Under the pieces are notes generated by a model, which saw only the letters and a program-made list of their open reading frames with translations, was not told where the DNA came from and did not search any database. Shown here one piece after another: positions 1 through 7,422 of a DNA stretch of 26,504 nucleotides (positions are counted from its first letter, which is position 1; every line of letters begins with the position of its first letter). Source of the DNA: an uncultured Alphaproteobacteria bacterium (lineage in GTDB: Bacteria; Pseudomonadota; Alphaproteobacteria; UBA7985; CAJQQZ01); assembly GCA_905480445.1 (NCBI GenBank), contig CAJQQJ010000092.1, positions 1 through 26,504 of the forward strand, read 5' to 3'. The position numbers were made by a program, and so were the translations under genes.

Positions 1-82
1 CAAGTTTGTTGACCGTTTACACATACCGCTAACGCTCGTTCCTGGTAATTTAAGCGAAGCAGACATTGATGCCATAACCTAA
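1..82 (+). CDS. C-terminal end of a probable universal stress protein (partial)
   Basis: An open frame enters from the left edge (codons from base 2) and gives 26 residues, reading KFVDRLHIPLTLVPG and then NLSEADIDAIT, before TAA at 80-82. The phrase IPLTLVPG followed by a short acidic tail resembles the last beta-strand and tail of alphaproteobacterial UspA-type proteins, which often precede nfuA. With only 26 residues this is a resemblance rather than a domain match. The stop is 44 bases from nfuA, and a small AGCCA/TGGCT inverted repeat (83-100) without a T-run lies between them, so co-transcription with nfuA is possible. Confidence 0.4.
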   Translation, partial: KFVDRLHIPLTLVPGNLSEADIDAIT

Positions 83-126
83 AGCCACCACATGATGGCT
101 CACAAAGTTAACCCTTAGGACAAACC

Positions 127-684
127 ATGTTCATCCAAACAGAACAAACTCCCAATCCAGCAACGCTGAAGTTTTTGCCTGGCGTCACCGTGCTCAATGA
201 AGGTACAGCAGATTTTCGCAGTCAAGAAGACGCAGCAATGTCGCCGTTGGCACAGCGGATTTTTGCAGTGCAAGGGGTCGAGGGTGTCTTTCTAACAACC
301 GATTTCATTACAATTACTAAGAACGAAGAAAAGGAATGGTATCTCCTGAAACCTTCCTTGCTCGGCATTATTATGGAACATTTCACAGCTGGCCGCCCGG
401 TTCTGGTCGGTACCGGTGACAACGCTGAAATCGTCTATGATGACGAAGGCGCTGACGAAGAAGTTGTCAGTCAAATTCGCGAGCTAATCGATACCCGCGT
501 TAGACCAGCCGTGGCCATGGACGGCGGCGATATCGTCTATCGTGGTTTTAGAGACGGCGTGGTGTTCCTTCATATGCAAGGCGCTTGTGCAGGTTGTCCT
601 AGTGCGGGAGCTACTCTCAAGATGGGCATTGAAAACATGCTGCGCCACTATATTCCTGAAGTCCAGGCCGTCGAGCCAGTCTAA
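127..684 (+). CDS. nfuA: NfuA/NFU1-type Fe-S cluster carrier protein
   Basis: A 185-residue cytosolic carrier that receives 4Fe-4S clusters and passes them to apo-enzymes. Residues 1 to about 87 are the Nfu N-terminal domain, beginning MFIQTEQTPNPATLKF as in bacterial and mitochondrial NFU1 proteins. Residues about 110-180 are the NifU C-terminal domain, with the cluster-binding CAGC at C154 and C157. Length is normal for the alphaproteobacterial form. The start is supported by AGGA at 117-120, six bases before the ATG. A likely client in this window is the radical-SAM enzyme MiaB; that link is inference. The next gene starts 30 bases downstream on the same strand. Identification is secure. 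Confidence 0.96.
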   Translation: MFIQTEQTPNPATLKFLPGVTVLNEGTADFRSQEDAAMSPLAQRIFAVQGVEGVFLTTDFITITKNEEKEWYLLKPSLLGIIMEHFTAGRPVLVGTGDNAEIVYDDEGADEEVVSQIRELIDTRVRPAVAMDGGDIVYRGFRDGVVFLHMQGACAGCPSAGATLKMGIENMLRHYIPEVQAVEPV

Positions 685-714
685 CGTCCTCAAGGTTTCA
701 AGGGCCATTATCTT

Positions 715-1773
715 ATGTCAGGTAGATTGCGTTTAGGCATGCTTGCCAATGGGCGGCATTTAGCACGACTTACCCTCATTGTTTTGCTGGCGATCCTGAC
801 CGCTTGCAGTCAGACAAGTAAAGTCTCTTCACAAAAGTCCACAGCTAAGAAAAAGCTCGCAGCACCTCCGATTCTTAGCACTCCGAAGGCTAAAAGCATC
901 GGCTTTCGACCTCAACCATTGCCGCTCAAAATCGTTTACCCGCTTCGATACGACCAAGGAATTGAACGGAAAGGCGAGATCTTCGCAGTCGGTAACTCGG
1001 CTGATGAAGTTTCGCAGATTTTTGACAAATCAAACTACGATATTCGATCTGTTCGAAGAAACGCAGGGACTGTGCCGCCAATTTTTGTTGATCGCATTCC
1101 ATCCGACCTTCGATCACAATCGATCAGCCGCAAGAAGGATCTCTTTTTCAAGATGGTTCTGCCAATGGCATTGGTCGTGAACTTGGAGATTCGTGAAATT
1201 CGACAAAGAATCAAAGCAAGTGGTTGCGGCGGACAGACGCATCAATGTTCACAGCATTGGCTTCGAGACTTGGGTGAAAACTACCGGGTTAAAACGGTGG
1301 ATGAGCTCTTAATCAAAATCGACGAACTTCCCCCAAGCCTCATGATGGCTCAGGCCGTCGAAGAGAGCGGCTGGGGCGGTTCTCGTTTCAGCCAGGAAGG
1401 CAATGCCCTGTTCGGTCAAAGAACCTGGGATTCTCAAGACAGCGGTATGATTCCTTACGAACGCGAGAGCGGCGCAAGCTACCGCGTACGAACCTTCAAT
1501 GACATCATTGAAAGCCTGCGTGTCTATTCGCGTAACTTGAATCGACATAAAGCTTATCGAGAGATGCGTCAGATGAGAGCCAATTTCAAACGCTCAGGTC
1601 AAAAGGTGGATTCACTAACTTTGATCAAAGGCCTCAAACAGTATTCCACAACAGGGAATGCTTATGAGCGAAATCTACGATCAATTATCGAAAAAAACAG
1701 CTTGAAAGAATTTGACCGCGCGCGACTGGACCTTAACAGCCAACCAAAGCGCATACTCGTTTCGACCTACTAG
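715..1773 (+). CDS. Bax-type glucosaminidase-domain lipoprotein
   Basis: A 352-residue protein predicted to cleave peptidoglycan glycan strands (glucosaminidase/Bax family, related to the FlgJ muramidase domain). A basic start and hydrophobic run (residues about 16-28) end in lipobox LTAC with C31, so I predict a lipoprotein facing the periplasm. Residues 32-70 are a Lys/Ser/Pro linker. The catalytic domain covers about 195-330 and contains MAQAVEESGWGGSRF, with E216 or E217 the probable catalytic acid, then GNALFGQ, YRVRTF and YSRNLNRHKAYREMR, all typical of Bax. No clear Shine-Dalgarno site is seen; a second ATG at 739 would still leave a full signal peptide. It lies between nfuA and tsaB, spaced like an operon member. 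The family is clear; cleavage specificity is not readable from sequence. Confidence 0.85.
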   Translation: MSGRLRLGMLANGRHLARLTLIVLLAILTACSQTSKVSSQKSTAKKKLAAPPILSTPKAKSIGFRPQPLPLKIVYPLRYDQGIERKGEIFAVGNSADEVSQIFDKSNYDIRSVRRNAGTVPPIFVDRIPSDLRSQSISRKKDLFFKMVLPMALVVNLEIREIRQRIKASGCGGQTHQCSQHWLRDLGENYRVKTVDELLIKIDELPPSLMMAQAVEESGWGGSRFSQEGNALFGQRTWDSQDSGMIPYERESGASYRVRTFNDIIESLRVYSRNLNRHKAYREMRQMRANFKRSGQKVDSLTLIKGLKQYSTTGNAYERNLRSIIEKNSLKEFDRARLDLNSQPKRILVSTY

Positions 1774-1790
1774 GCAAGAGAGCCACGCTG

Positions 1791-2477
1791 ATGTCAAAGA
1801 ACAGAAGTTCCATTTTGGCTTTCGATTGCGCAGGAAAAGCACTGTCTGTTACGGTCGTAACTTTAGAGGGCGAAGTTCTTTCCACGGCTTTCGAAGAGCT
1901 TCGGTTTGGCCATTCTGCCCGTTTGATGCTTATGATTGACCAAAGCCTATCGCAAGCAGGCGTTGGATATAAGGACCTGAGACTTATTGCAACAACGAGG
2001 GGTCCGGGAGGATTTACGGGGCTGCGTGTAGCAATAGCGACGGCAAGATCATTGGCTCAAGCGCTTTCAATTCCGGCCCTTGGGTTTTCTTCGTTCGAAA
2101 CCAATCTGGCCAGTTTGCCTATTGAATTTGAACCTCGACGTAAGCGATTGATAGTTATCGACAGCCATAGAAATGATCTTTATTTTCAGTGGTTTAACTC
2201 GGACAGTAGCGCACTCGGCGAACCTTCGATCCTCAGTCTTGGGGCCATTTCGGCTTTAATCGACGAAGAGCAACCCTTAGTCCTTGGAAACGGGAGGGCA
2301 TTGTTAGATAACTTGCCTGCGGAAAGTCATCATGGGGAAAGGGATTTTCTGAACCTTTCAAGACAAGTTGCTAGTTTGGCTCTCCAGGCGAAAACGAATC
2401 AAACCATATCCCAGCACCCTTGTGATCCAATTTACCTGCGGGCAGCAGACGTCACTTTGCCGTCCAAGGCCAGCTAA
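1791..2477 (+). CDS. tsaB: tRNA threonylcarbamoyladenosine biosynthesis protein TsaB
   Basis: A 228-residue ASKHA-fold protein, the partner of TsaD and TsaE in making t6A37 on ANN-decoding tRNAs in the cytosol. The N-terminus SSILAFDCAGKALSV is the first phosphate-binding-like strand. GPGGFTGLR at 71-79 is the family signature (usually RGPGSFTGLR). TsaB itself is non-catalytic and serves as TsaD's dimerisation partner; neither TsaD nor TsaE is in this window. The start ATG follows a purine-rich AAGAGAG about ten bases upstream and lies 17 bases after the Bax gene. The following rimI is the classic tsaB neighbour in proteobacteria. C-terminal sequence is divergent, as usual for TsaB. Confidence 0.94.
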   Translation: MSKNRSSILAFDCAGKALSVTVVTLEGEVLSTAFEELRFGHSARLMLMIDQSLSQAGVGYKDLRLIATTRGPGGFTGLRVAIATARSLAQALSIPALGFSSFETNLASLPIEFEPRRKRLIVIDSHRNDLYFQWFNSDSSALGEPSILSLGAISALIDEEQPLVLGNGRALLDNLPAESHHGERDFLNLSRQVASLALQAKTNQTISQHPCDPIYLRAADVTLPSKAS

Positions 2478-2496
2478 CTGTCGGAATTCATAGCAG

Positions 2497-2970
2497 ATGG
2501 TTAACAGCCCAAACACACATGACATCATTGAAGGACATCAACAAAGATTTGGACCGGTCCTTGCAGCACTTCACAAGGACAGTGTAGATTTTGGTGCTTG
2601 GTCTGCACAGTCTTATGAGCAACTGCTAATACAGCCAGCTGTATCCTCGCTCATCATTACTGAAGGCGAAAAGCCAATCGGGTTTCTCCTCTTTTCAGCA
2701 ACTCAATATGAAGCAGAAATCTTGATGCTCTGCATTCATCCCGACTATCGACGCCTCGGTTTTGCAGGCCAACTTCTTCGATTCTTTATCGCAAAGCTAA
2801 GGGACCTAACCATAGGTGAACTTCTGCTGGAAGTCGCCGAAAACAATGACAACGCCCACAAGCTTTATGGTAATTTTGGGTTTGAAAAGGTGGGAACAAG
2901 GCCTGCCTATTACGAATCATCCGGCGGAAAAAAGGTCTCAGCAGCCGTCTTAAAACGAATCATTACTTGA
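2497..2970 (+). CDS. rimI: Ribosomal protein S18-alanine N-acetyltransferase RimI-type (GNAT)
   Basis: A 157-residue GNAT acetyltransferase. The acetyl-CoA pyrophosphate-binding loop is RRLGFAGQLL (residues 85-94), preceded by the strand EILMLCIHPDY. The C-terminal part has LLLEVAENNDNAHKLYGNFGF and GTRPAYY, the RimI/NAA10-like arrangement including the Asn and Tyr that line the active site. Position directly after tsaB (19-base gap) supports RimI over a generic GNAT. The known RimI substrate is the N-terminal alanine of S18, though relatives can acetylate other N-termini. No convincing Shine-Dalgarno site precedes the ATG, so translation may depend on coupling to tsaB. No T-rich terminator is visible after the stop. 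Confidence 0.88.
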   Translation: MVNSPNTHDIIEGHQQRFGPVLAALHKDSVDFGAWSAQSYEQLLIQPAVSSLIITEGEKPIGFLLFSATQYEAEILMLCIHPDYRRLGFAGQLLRFFIAKLRDLTIGELLLEVAENNDNAHKLYGNFGFEKVGTRPAYYESSGGKKVSAAVLKRIIT

Positions 2971-3103
2971 ATTTGATGGAAATTTGCAAAGGCTCAACTC
3001 CTTCAACAAGACCAAATATTGAACGACTCTGCATTCGAATCCGACTACTTGCAACAGCCAAAATAAAAGTGACGCCTTTTAGGCAAATCCCCCAAATATG
3101 GGT

Positions 3104-3132
3104 TTGAAAGGACTTGGTTCATTTACTATAGC
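3104..3132 (+). promoter_or_regulatory. Predicted sigma70-type promoter of mucR
   Basis: TTGAAA (3104-3109) and TATAGC (3127-3132) are 17 bases apart, which would start transcription near 3139, about 30 bases before the mucR ATG. A short imperfect dyad CCCAAATATGGG (3092-3103) abuts the -35 element. MucR homologues are known to repress their own genes, so this dyad and the surrounding A/T-rich DNA are candidate operator sequence; that is inference. Confidence 0.45.
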
Positions 3133-3167
3133 TTTGCGCTAACTTGTTTAATCCCGTGAGAGTCCAA

Positions 3168-3578
3168 ATGTCCGCACCTGATTCAAAAGATCGATTACTA
3201 GAGCTTACGTCACAGATTGTGTCAGCTCAGGTCGCGAACAACCCCGTCCAATCTGGGGAACTGCCCGGGCTTATTCAAGAAGTCTATCAGACCCTTTCTA
3301 AGGTTGGCGATGCAAGCGACAGTAGTGATGACAAGATTGCGCCAGCTGTGCCGATCCGGAAATCAGTCACGCCTGACTATTTGGTTTGTTTGGAAGACGG
3401 TAAGAAGCTCAAAATGCTCAAACGCCATCTAAAAACATCCTTCAATTTGACACCGGAAGAATACCGCAGCCGTTGGGGACTTCCTTCAGACTATCCAATG
3501 GTAGCGCCAAATTACGCGAAACAGCGTAGCGCCTTAGCCCGGGAAATCGGTTTGGGCACGACAAAAGGGCGCGACTAG
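3168..3578 (+). CDS. mucR: MucR/Ros-family transcriptional regulator with altered zinc-finger ligands
   Basis: A 136-residue Ros/MucR regulator, a global DNA-binding repressor that in alphaproteobacteria controls exopolysaccharide, motility and cell-cycle genes. The N-terminal helical part (MSAPDSKDRLLELTSQIV onward) is the oligomerisation region. The finger domain follows from about residue 68: C74, D77 and H87 in CLEDGKKLKMLKRHL, then LTPEEYRSRWGLPSDYP and MVAPNYAKQRSALA. Ros uses Cys-x2-Cys and His-x4-His; here the second Cys is D77 and both possible second histidines are S91 and F92. Zinc-independent members of this family are known. The ATG at 3168 preceded by GAGAG is preferred over an in-frame TTG at 3144. 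It stands alone with its own promoter, upstream of fur. Confidence 0.93.
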   Translation: MSAPDSKDRLLELTSQIVSAQVANNPVQSGELPGLIQEVYQTLSKVGDASDSSDDKIAPAVPIRKSVTPDYLVCLEDGKKLKMLKRHLKTSFNLTPEEYRSRWGLPSDYPMVAPNYAKQRSALAREIGLGTTKGRD

Positions 3579-3603
3579 TCCCAGCTTGACAGTCACAGAC
3601 AAC

Positions 3604-3632
3604 TTGAGTCGTTCGACAGGCCCAATTATAAG
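3604..3632 (+). promoter_or_regulatory. Predicted sigma70-type promoter of fur
   Basis: TTGAGT (3604-3609) and TATAAG (3627-3632) are 17 bases apart, placing the start of transcription near 3639 and leaving a leader of about 45 bases before the TTG start of fur. A second good -35 (TTGACA, 3586-3591) has no -10 at proper spacing. Confidence 0.5.
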
Positions 3633-3682
3633 GGAGCCTGAAGGGATAATCTAATCAGAGCCGAAAAGTTGAGGTGGTTCGA

Positions 3683-4120
3683 TTGTCCAGTAACGAATGG
3701 ATCGGTATGGTTGCTTCAGTAGCGCAGCGTTGCGTTGACAAGGGTTTGAAAATGACAGGGCCTCGCAAAGTCATTGCGGAGGCCCTCTCGAGATCAAATG
3801 ATCACCCCGACGCCGATATGCTTTTTCAACGGGTTCAAGCTATCGATCCCACTGTGTCTTTAGCGACAGTCTACAGAACACTTAAGCTGTTCCAAGAACG
3901 TGAAATCATTGCAAAGCTGGACTTTGGTGATGGCAGGTCCAGGTTTGAGAGAGCACCTAGAGAACATCACGACCATCTGATCGACGTTCAAACAGGTGAG
4001 GTCATAGAGTTCCAAAACGACAAAATTGAGCAACTGCAAACAGAAATTGCAGCTGAGCTCGGATATGAATTAACCGATCATCGTCTTGAGCTATTTGGCC
4101 GGAAGATCGAAAGAAAGTAG
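3683..4120 (+). CDS. fur: Fur/Mur-family metalloregulator
   Basis: A 145-residue Fur-superfamily repressor. The winged helix spans about 10-90, with TVSLATVYRTLKLF as recognition helix. The regulatory metal region contains HHDHLI (H95, H96, H98), and the dimerisation domain continues to the end. Where E. coli Fur has a Cys-x2-Cys structural zinc site, this protein has DVQTGEVIEF, as in alphaproteobacterial Fur, often called Mur because it senses manganese. Metal specificity cannot be read here. I choose the TTG start at 3683 because GAGGTGG (3671-3677) sits five bases before it; the GTG at 3674 lies inside that ribosome-binding site, and ATG 3707 lacks one. plsC starts one base past the stop. 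The Irr branch is less likely, since no heme-type HxH/Cys N-terminal motif is seen. Confidence 0.9.
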   Translation: MSSNEWIGMVASVAQRCVDKGLKMTGPRKVIAEALSRSNDHPDADMLFQRVQAIDPTVSLATVYRTLKLFQEREIIAKLDFGDGRSRFERAPREHHDHLIDVQTGEVIEFQNDKIEQLQTEIAAELGYELTDHRLELFGRKIERK

Positions 4121-4121
4121 T

Positions 4122-4934
4122 ATGAGTCTCAGTTCCCCTATTATTTCGTCCATTCGATTGTCGATCTATGTTCTTCTAACCATCGCGCTGATTCCTATTC
4201 AGTCAATCGCACTAAGAGTGAGCAAAAAGTGGGCGAAGGCTGTGCCTCTGCACTATCACAAACTTTGCTTAAAGGCTTTGAGGATACGAGTGATCAAACG
4301 TGGCCGTATTTCAGCAGAGGAGCCGACTCTCTACGTCGCCAATCACGCCTCCTACATAGACATTTCGATCCTCGCCAGTCTGATCAAGGCATCATTCGTT
4401 GCCAAACACGAAATTGAACGTTGGCCTTTTTTTGGCTTACTGGCACGTTTGCAACGTTCTGTCTTCATCGACCGCAAGTCGCGTAACGTCAACGATCACG
4501 TGGATATGATGCGGAAGCGACTGGAAGATAACGATTCAATTGTAGTCTTCCCAGAAGGCACTTCAGGGGATGGTAACTCTGTAATTCCTTTTAAGTCAGC
4601 CTTGTTTAAAACAGCTGAAATCAGACCTCATGGAAAAGCGCTTACAGTTCAACCGGTTTCAATCGCCTATGCACGATTGGATGGCATAGCCCTGGGTCGA
4701 TCCTTGCGCCCTTACTACACTTGGTTTGGTCAAATACCTTTACTGCCCCACATTTTTAGGGCGGCTGGCCTTGGTCGTTTGACCGTTATCGTTGAGTTTC
4801 ACCCAATTGTAACGATCGACGATTTTGAAAGCAGAAAAGCGCTGAGTGAATGGTGTCAGAAAGAAGTATGTGAAGGTTTGGCAGAAGGCCTTGCTGGCCG
4901 ACCACAGCGCAAACCAAAAATGCTTCCTGCTTAA
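4122..4934 (+). CDS. plsC: 1-acyl-sn-glycerol-3-phosphate acyltransferase
   Basis: A 270-residue membrane-associated acyltransferase that converts lysophosphatidate to phosphatidate in phospholipid synthesis. A hydrophobic N-terminal segment (about 10-31) would anchor it to the inner membrane. The catalytic HX4D motif is NHASYID with H75 and D80, and the glycerol-phosphate-binding block is FPEGTS at 143-148. FIDRKSRN (115-122) is the middle conserved motif. Start ATG 4122 directly follows the fur stop (TAG-T-ATG) with purine-rich AAGAAAG upstream; an upstream in-frame TTG inside fur is rejected. Co-transcription with fur is likely. Family assignment is firm; because alphaproteobacteria often carry several PlsC-like paralogues, its role as the main enzyme is inferred. 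Confidence 0.92.
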   Translation: MSLSSPIISSIRLSIYVLLTIALIPIQSIALRVSKKWAKAVPLHYHKLCLKALRIRVIKRGRISAEEPTLYVANHASYIDISILASLIKASFVAKHEIERWPFFGLLARLQRSVFIDRKSRNVNDHVDMMRKRLEDNDSIVVFPEGTSGDGNSVIPFKSALFKTAEIRPHGKALTVQPVSIAYARLDGIALGRSLRPYYTWFGQIPLLPHIFRAAGLGRLTVIVEFHPIVTIDDFESRKALSEWCQKEVCEGLAEGLAGRPQRKPKMLPA

Positions 4935-5004
4935 AGCTAATCATGCTAGGAGGCGATTTCTGATTTGGCCTTGTCAATCAAACGTAAAATCAAGGACTTA
5001 ACTT

Positions 5005-6381
5005 TTGCCTAAGAAACTTTTCATCAAGACTTATGGTTGCCAGATGAACGTCTACGATTCGGCTCGTATGACGGATACCTTGGCGCCGATCGGCTACGAG
5101 CCAACGGACAGTCCTGATGGCGCTGACATGGTAATTCTGAATACTTGTCATATCCGCGAAAAAGCGGCTGAAAAAGTTTACTCTGATATCGGAAGGCTAC
5201 GCCCTTTCAAAGAAGCCAAAACCGCCAAGGGCGAACAGATGATTTTGGCCGTTGCCGGCTGTGTTGCACAGGCAGAAGGCTCTGAGATCATGCGCCGCGC
5301 GCCAGCAGTCGATATGGTTTTTGGCCCACAAACCTATCACCGGCTTCCTGAGCTCGTTGCAAAGGCTACTCGCGAAAAAGCCAAAGGCAAATCCGCTGTA
5401 TTAGATACGGACTTTCCGCTCGAATCAAAATTTGACCATCTGCCAGAAGAATCTCTTTCCCAAGGCCCAGCCGCTTTTCTGACAATTCAGGAAGGGTGCG
5501 ACAAGTTTTGCACCTTCTGCGTTGTGCCGTACACAAGAGGTGCAGAATTCTCCCGGCCCGTTGAATCGATTGAGATAGAAGCACGCCGTTTAGTGGCTCT
5601 TGGCACCAAAGAAATTACGTTACTTGGTCAAAACGTAAATGCTTATCATGGTGAAAAATCAGGTAGAGAAATAGGATTGGGAGATCTTATTCGCTACCTT
5701 GGCGAGATAGACGGCCTTGAACGGATTCGCTTCACGACATCCCATCCTCGAGACATGACTGACGATCTCTATGAGGCCTTCACCAACGAACCCAAGTTAA
5801 TGCCTTACTTCCACCTGCCCGTCCAAGCAGGGTCGGACAAGATCCTGGAAGCGATGAACAGAAAGCACACTGCAGACGAGTATCGTCGCATCGTTGATCG
5901 CTTAAGAGAAGCGCGCGAAGACCTTGCTATGTCAGGTGACTTCATTGTTGGTTTCCCTGGCGAAAGCGATCAGGATTTTGCTGATACTTTGCGCTTAGTG
6001 ACGGATGTAAACTACGCCGCTGCTTACTCTTTCAAATACAGCCCCCGCCCTGGAACACCTGCTGCCTCAAGCGAGTTGCAGGTTGAAGAGGCTGTTAAGA
6101 GCGAACGGTTGGCCATGCTGCAAAACTTACTCAATGAGCAGCAACTGTCTTTCAATTTAAGTAAAATCGGCACCCGCATGTCGGTCTTGTTAGAGCGCAA
6201 GGGGCGGATGCCTGGTCAGTTAATAGGCCGCAGCCCCTACATGCAATCCGTTCATCTTGAGGCCCCTGCCCGCCTTTTAGGAACAATTGCAGAGGTCGAA
6301 GTTGTTGACGCTAAAGCTAATTCAGTTGAAGCCCAGATCATCACTGGAGAATGGGAGACATCGGTTGTCGATGCCGCTTAG
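5005..6381 (+). CDS. miaB: tRNA-2-methylthio-N6-dimethylallyladenosine synthase MiaB
   Basis: A 458-residue radical-SAM methylthiotransferase that turns i6A37 of tRNA into ms2i6A37. The N-terminal MTTase domain holds the auxiliary cluster cysteines C12 (GCQMN), C48 (NTCHIREKA) and C86 (AGCVAQ). The radical-SAM cluster is C165, C169 and C172 in EGCDKFCTFC. GQNVNAY and HLPVQAGSD are further family motifs, and a C-terminal TRAM domain covers about 390-455. The start is TTG, supported by AAGGA (4992-4996) eight bases upstream and by the canonical first residues MPKKLFIKTYGCQMN. NfuA and MetK in this window plausibly supply its cluster and SAM. A strong AGGAGG without an obvious gene lies about 50 bases upstream (see findings). 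Confidence 0.97.
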   Translation: MPKKLFIKTYGCQMNVYDSARMTDTLAPIGYEPTDSPDGADMVILNTCHIREKAAEKVYSDIGRLRPFKEAKTAKGEQMILAVAGCVAQAEGSEIMRRAPAVDMVFGPQTYHRLPELVAKATREKAKGKSAVLDTDFPLESKFDHLPEESLSQGPAAFLTIQEGCDKFCTFCVVPYTRGAEFSRPVESIEIEARRLVALGTKEITLLGQNVNAYHGEKSGREIGLGDLIRYLGEIDGLERIRFTTSHPRDMTDDLYEAFTNEPKLMPYFHLPVQAGSDKILEAMNRKHTADEYRRIVDRLREAREDLAMSGDFIVGFPGESDQDFADTLRLVTDVNYAAAYSFKYSPRPGTPAASSELQVEEAVKSERLAMLQNLLNEQQLSFNLSKIGTRMSVLLERKGRMPGQLIGRSPYMQSVHLEAPARLLGTIAEVEVVDAKANSVEAQIITGEWETSVVDAA

Positions 6382-6405
6382 TCGCCTATCAAGAAGGATC
6401 AGCTC

Positions 6406-7422
6406 TTGAGCGGCTTTGATCCTCTTAAGTCAGAAAACAGCTCACACAAGAACGAGCAATTGCTGCTAATCTTTGACGACGCAAAACGTGTCCCACTGCT
6501 TTTTGGTCAACATGACGAAAACCTCGTACGCTTAGAAAAAAAACTCGACGTCAAGTTAGCCTCACGCGGAAACCAAGTAGCGATAACTGGCAACGAAGAG
6601 AACCTCGAGCTAGCGCGTCTAGCCCTTAAGTCTCTTTACGACCAATTAGAAACTGCTGACAGCTTAACCCCCGCCGATATAGATGCGTCGCTCCGTTTTG
6701 CGTCAATCGGCGAAACGTCAAAAGGCGCCTCTAAGAACCGCGAGCTCCGCACTAAACGGAAGCAAATATCACCGCGTACCCCAGGACAGGCTGAATATTT
6801 AGATCTGCTTGCCAGTAACGAAATGGTGTTTTGTTTGGGACCAGCCGGAACTGGAAAGACCTACTTGGCGGTTGCTTATGCTGTTTCTTTGTTTATCTCA
6901 GGCGAAGTTGATCGCATTATTTTGTCGAGACCGGCGGTTGAAGCCGGTGAACGTTTGGGCTTCTTACCTGGAGATCTCAAAGAGAAAGTAGATCCCTACC
7001 TAAGACCTCTCTACGACGCTATGCACGACATGCTTCCGGGAGAAATGGTAACTAAAAAGCTGGAGAGTGGCGAAATAGAAGTAGCGCCGCTAGCCTTCAT
7101 GAGAGGGCGCACACTTTCAAACGCATTTATTATCCTCGATGAAGCCCAGAACACCACTGCTGTCCAAATGAAGATGTTCCTGACGCGCCTTGGTGAAGGG
7201 AGCCGTATGGTTGTGACAGGAGACTTGAGCCAGGTCGACCTACCCTCGGGCGTCCGTTCTGGTTTGCGTGACGCCATCTCGACTTTGGATAAAGTTAAAG
7301 GCATTGGAATAAAACGATTATCCCCGAAAGACGTCGTGCGCCATGACTTGGTCGGCCGTATTGTTAAGGCTTACGAGGCACGTGCTAAGGACCAAGAAAA
7401 CCCTTACAAAAGCGATGAATAA
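6406..7422 (+). CDS. PhoH-like ATPase
   Basis: A 338-residue PhoH-family P-loop ATPase. Residues about 20-110 form the N-terminal KH-like region, and the PhoH domain follows from about 120. The Walker A motif is GPAGTGKT at 145-152. A RecA/superfamily-1-like core continues with SRPAVEAGERLGFLPGD, the Walker B FIILDEAQN, and VVTGDLSQVDLP. The paralogue in E. coli is YbeZ, which is encoded next to ybeY and interacts with it; an RNA-related role is inferred from that. The TTG start has AAGGA at 6394-6398, seven bases upstream. The end overlaps ybeY by eight bases. The gene lies 24 bases after miaB, the same miaB-ybeZ-ybeY-corC-lnt order as in many proteobacteria. Confidence 0.94.
   Translation: MSGFDPLKSENSSHKNEQLLLIFDDAKRVPLLFGQHDENLVRLEKKLDVKLASRGNQVAITGNEENLELARLALKSLYDQLETADSLTPADIDASLRFASIGETSKGASKNRELRTKRKQISPRTPGQAEYLDLLASNEMVFCLGPAGTGKTYLAVAYAVSLFISGEVDRIILSRPAVEAGERLGFLPGDLKEKVDPYLRPLYDAMHDMLPGEMVTKKLESGEIEVAPLAFMRGRTLSNAFIILDEAQNTTAVQMKMFLTRLGEGSRMVVTGDLSQVDLPSGVRSGLRDAISTLDKVKGIGIKRLSPKDVVRHDLVGRIVKAYEARAKDQENPYKSDE

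Noticed and set aside
83..100. AGCCA/TGGCT inverted repeat after the first partial gene as a terminator.
   Set aside because: Five pairs with an eight-base loop and no T-run; nothing distinguishes it from chance.
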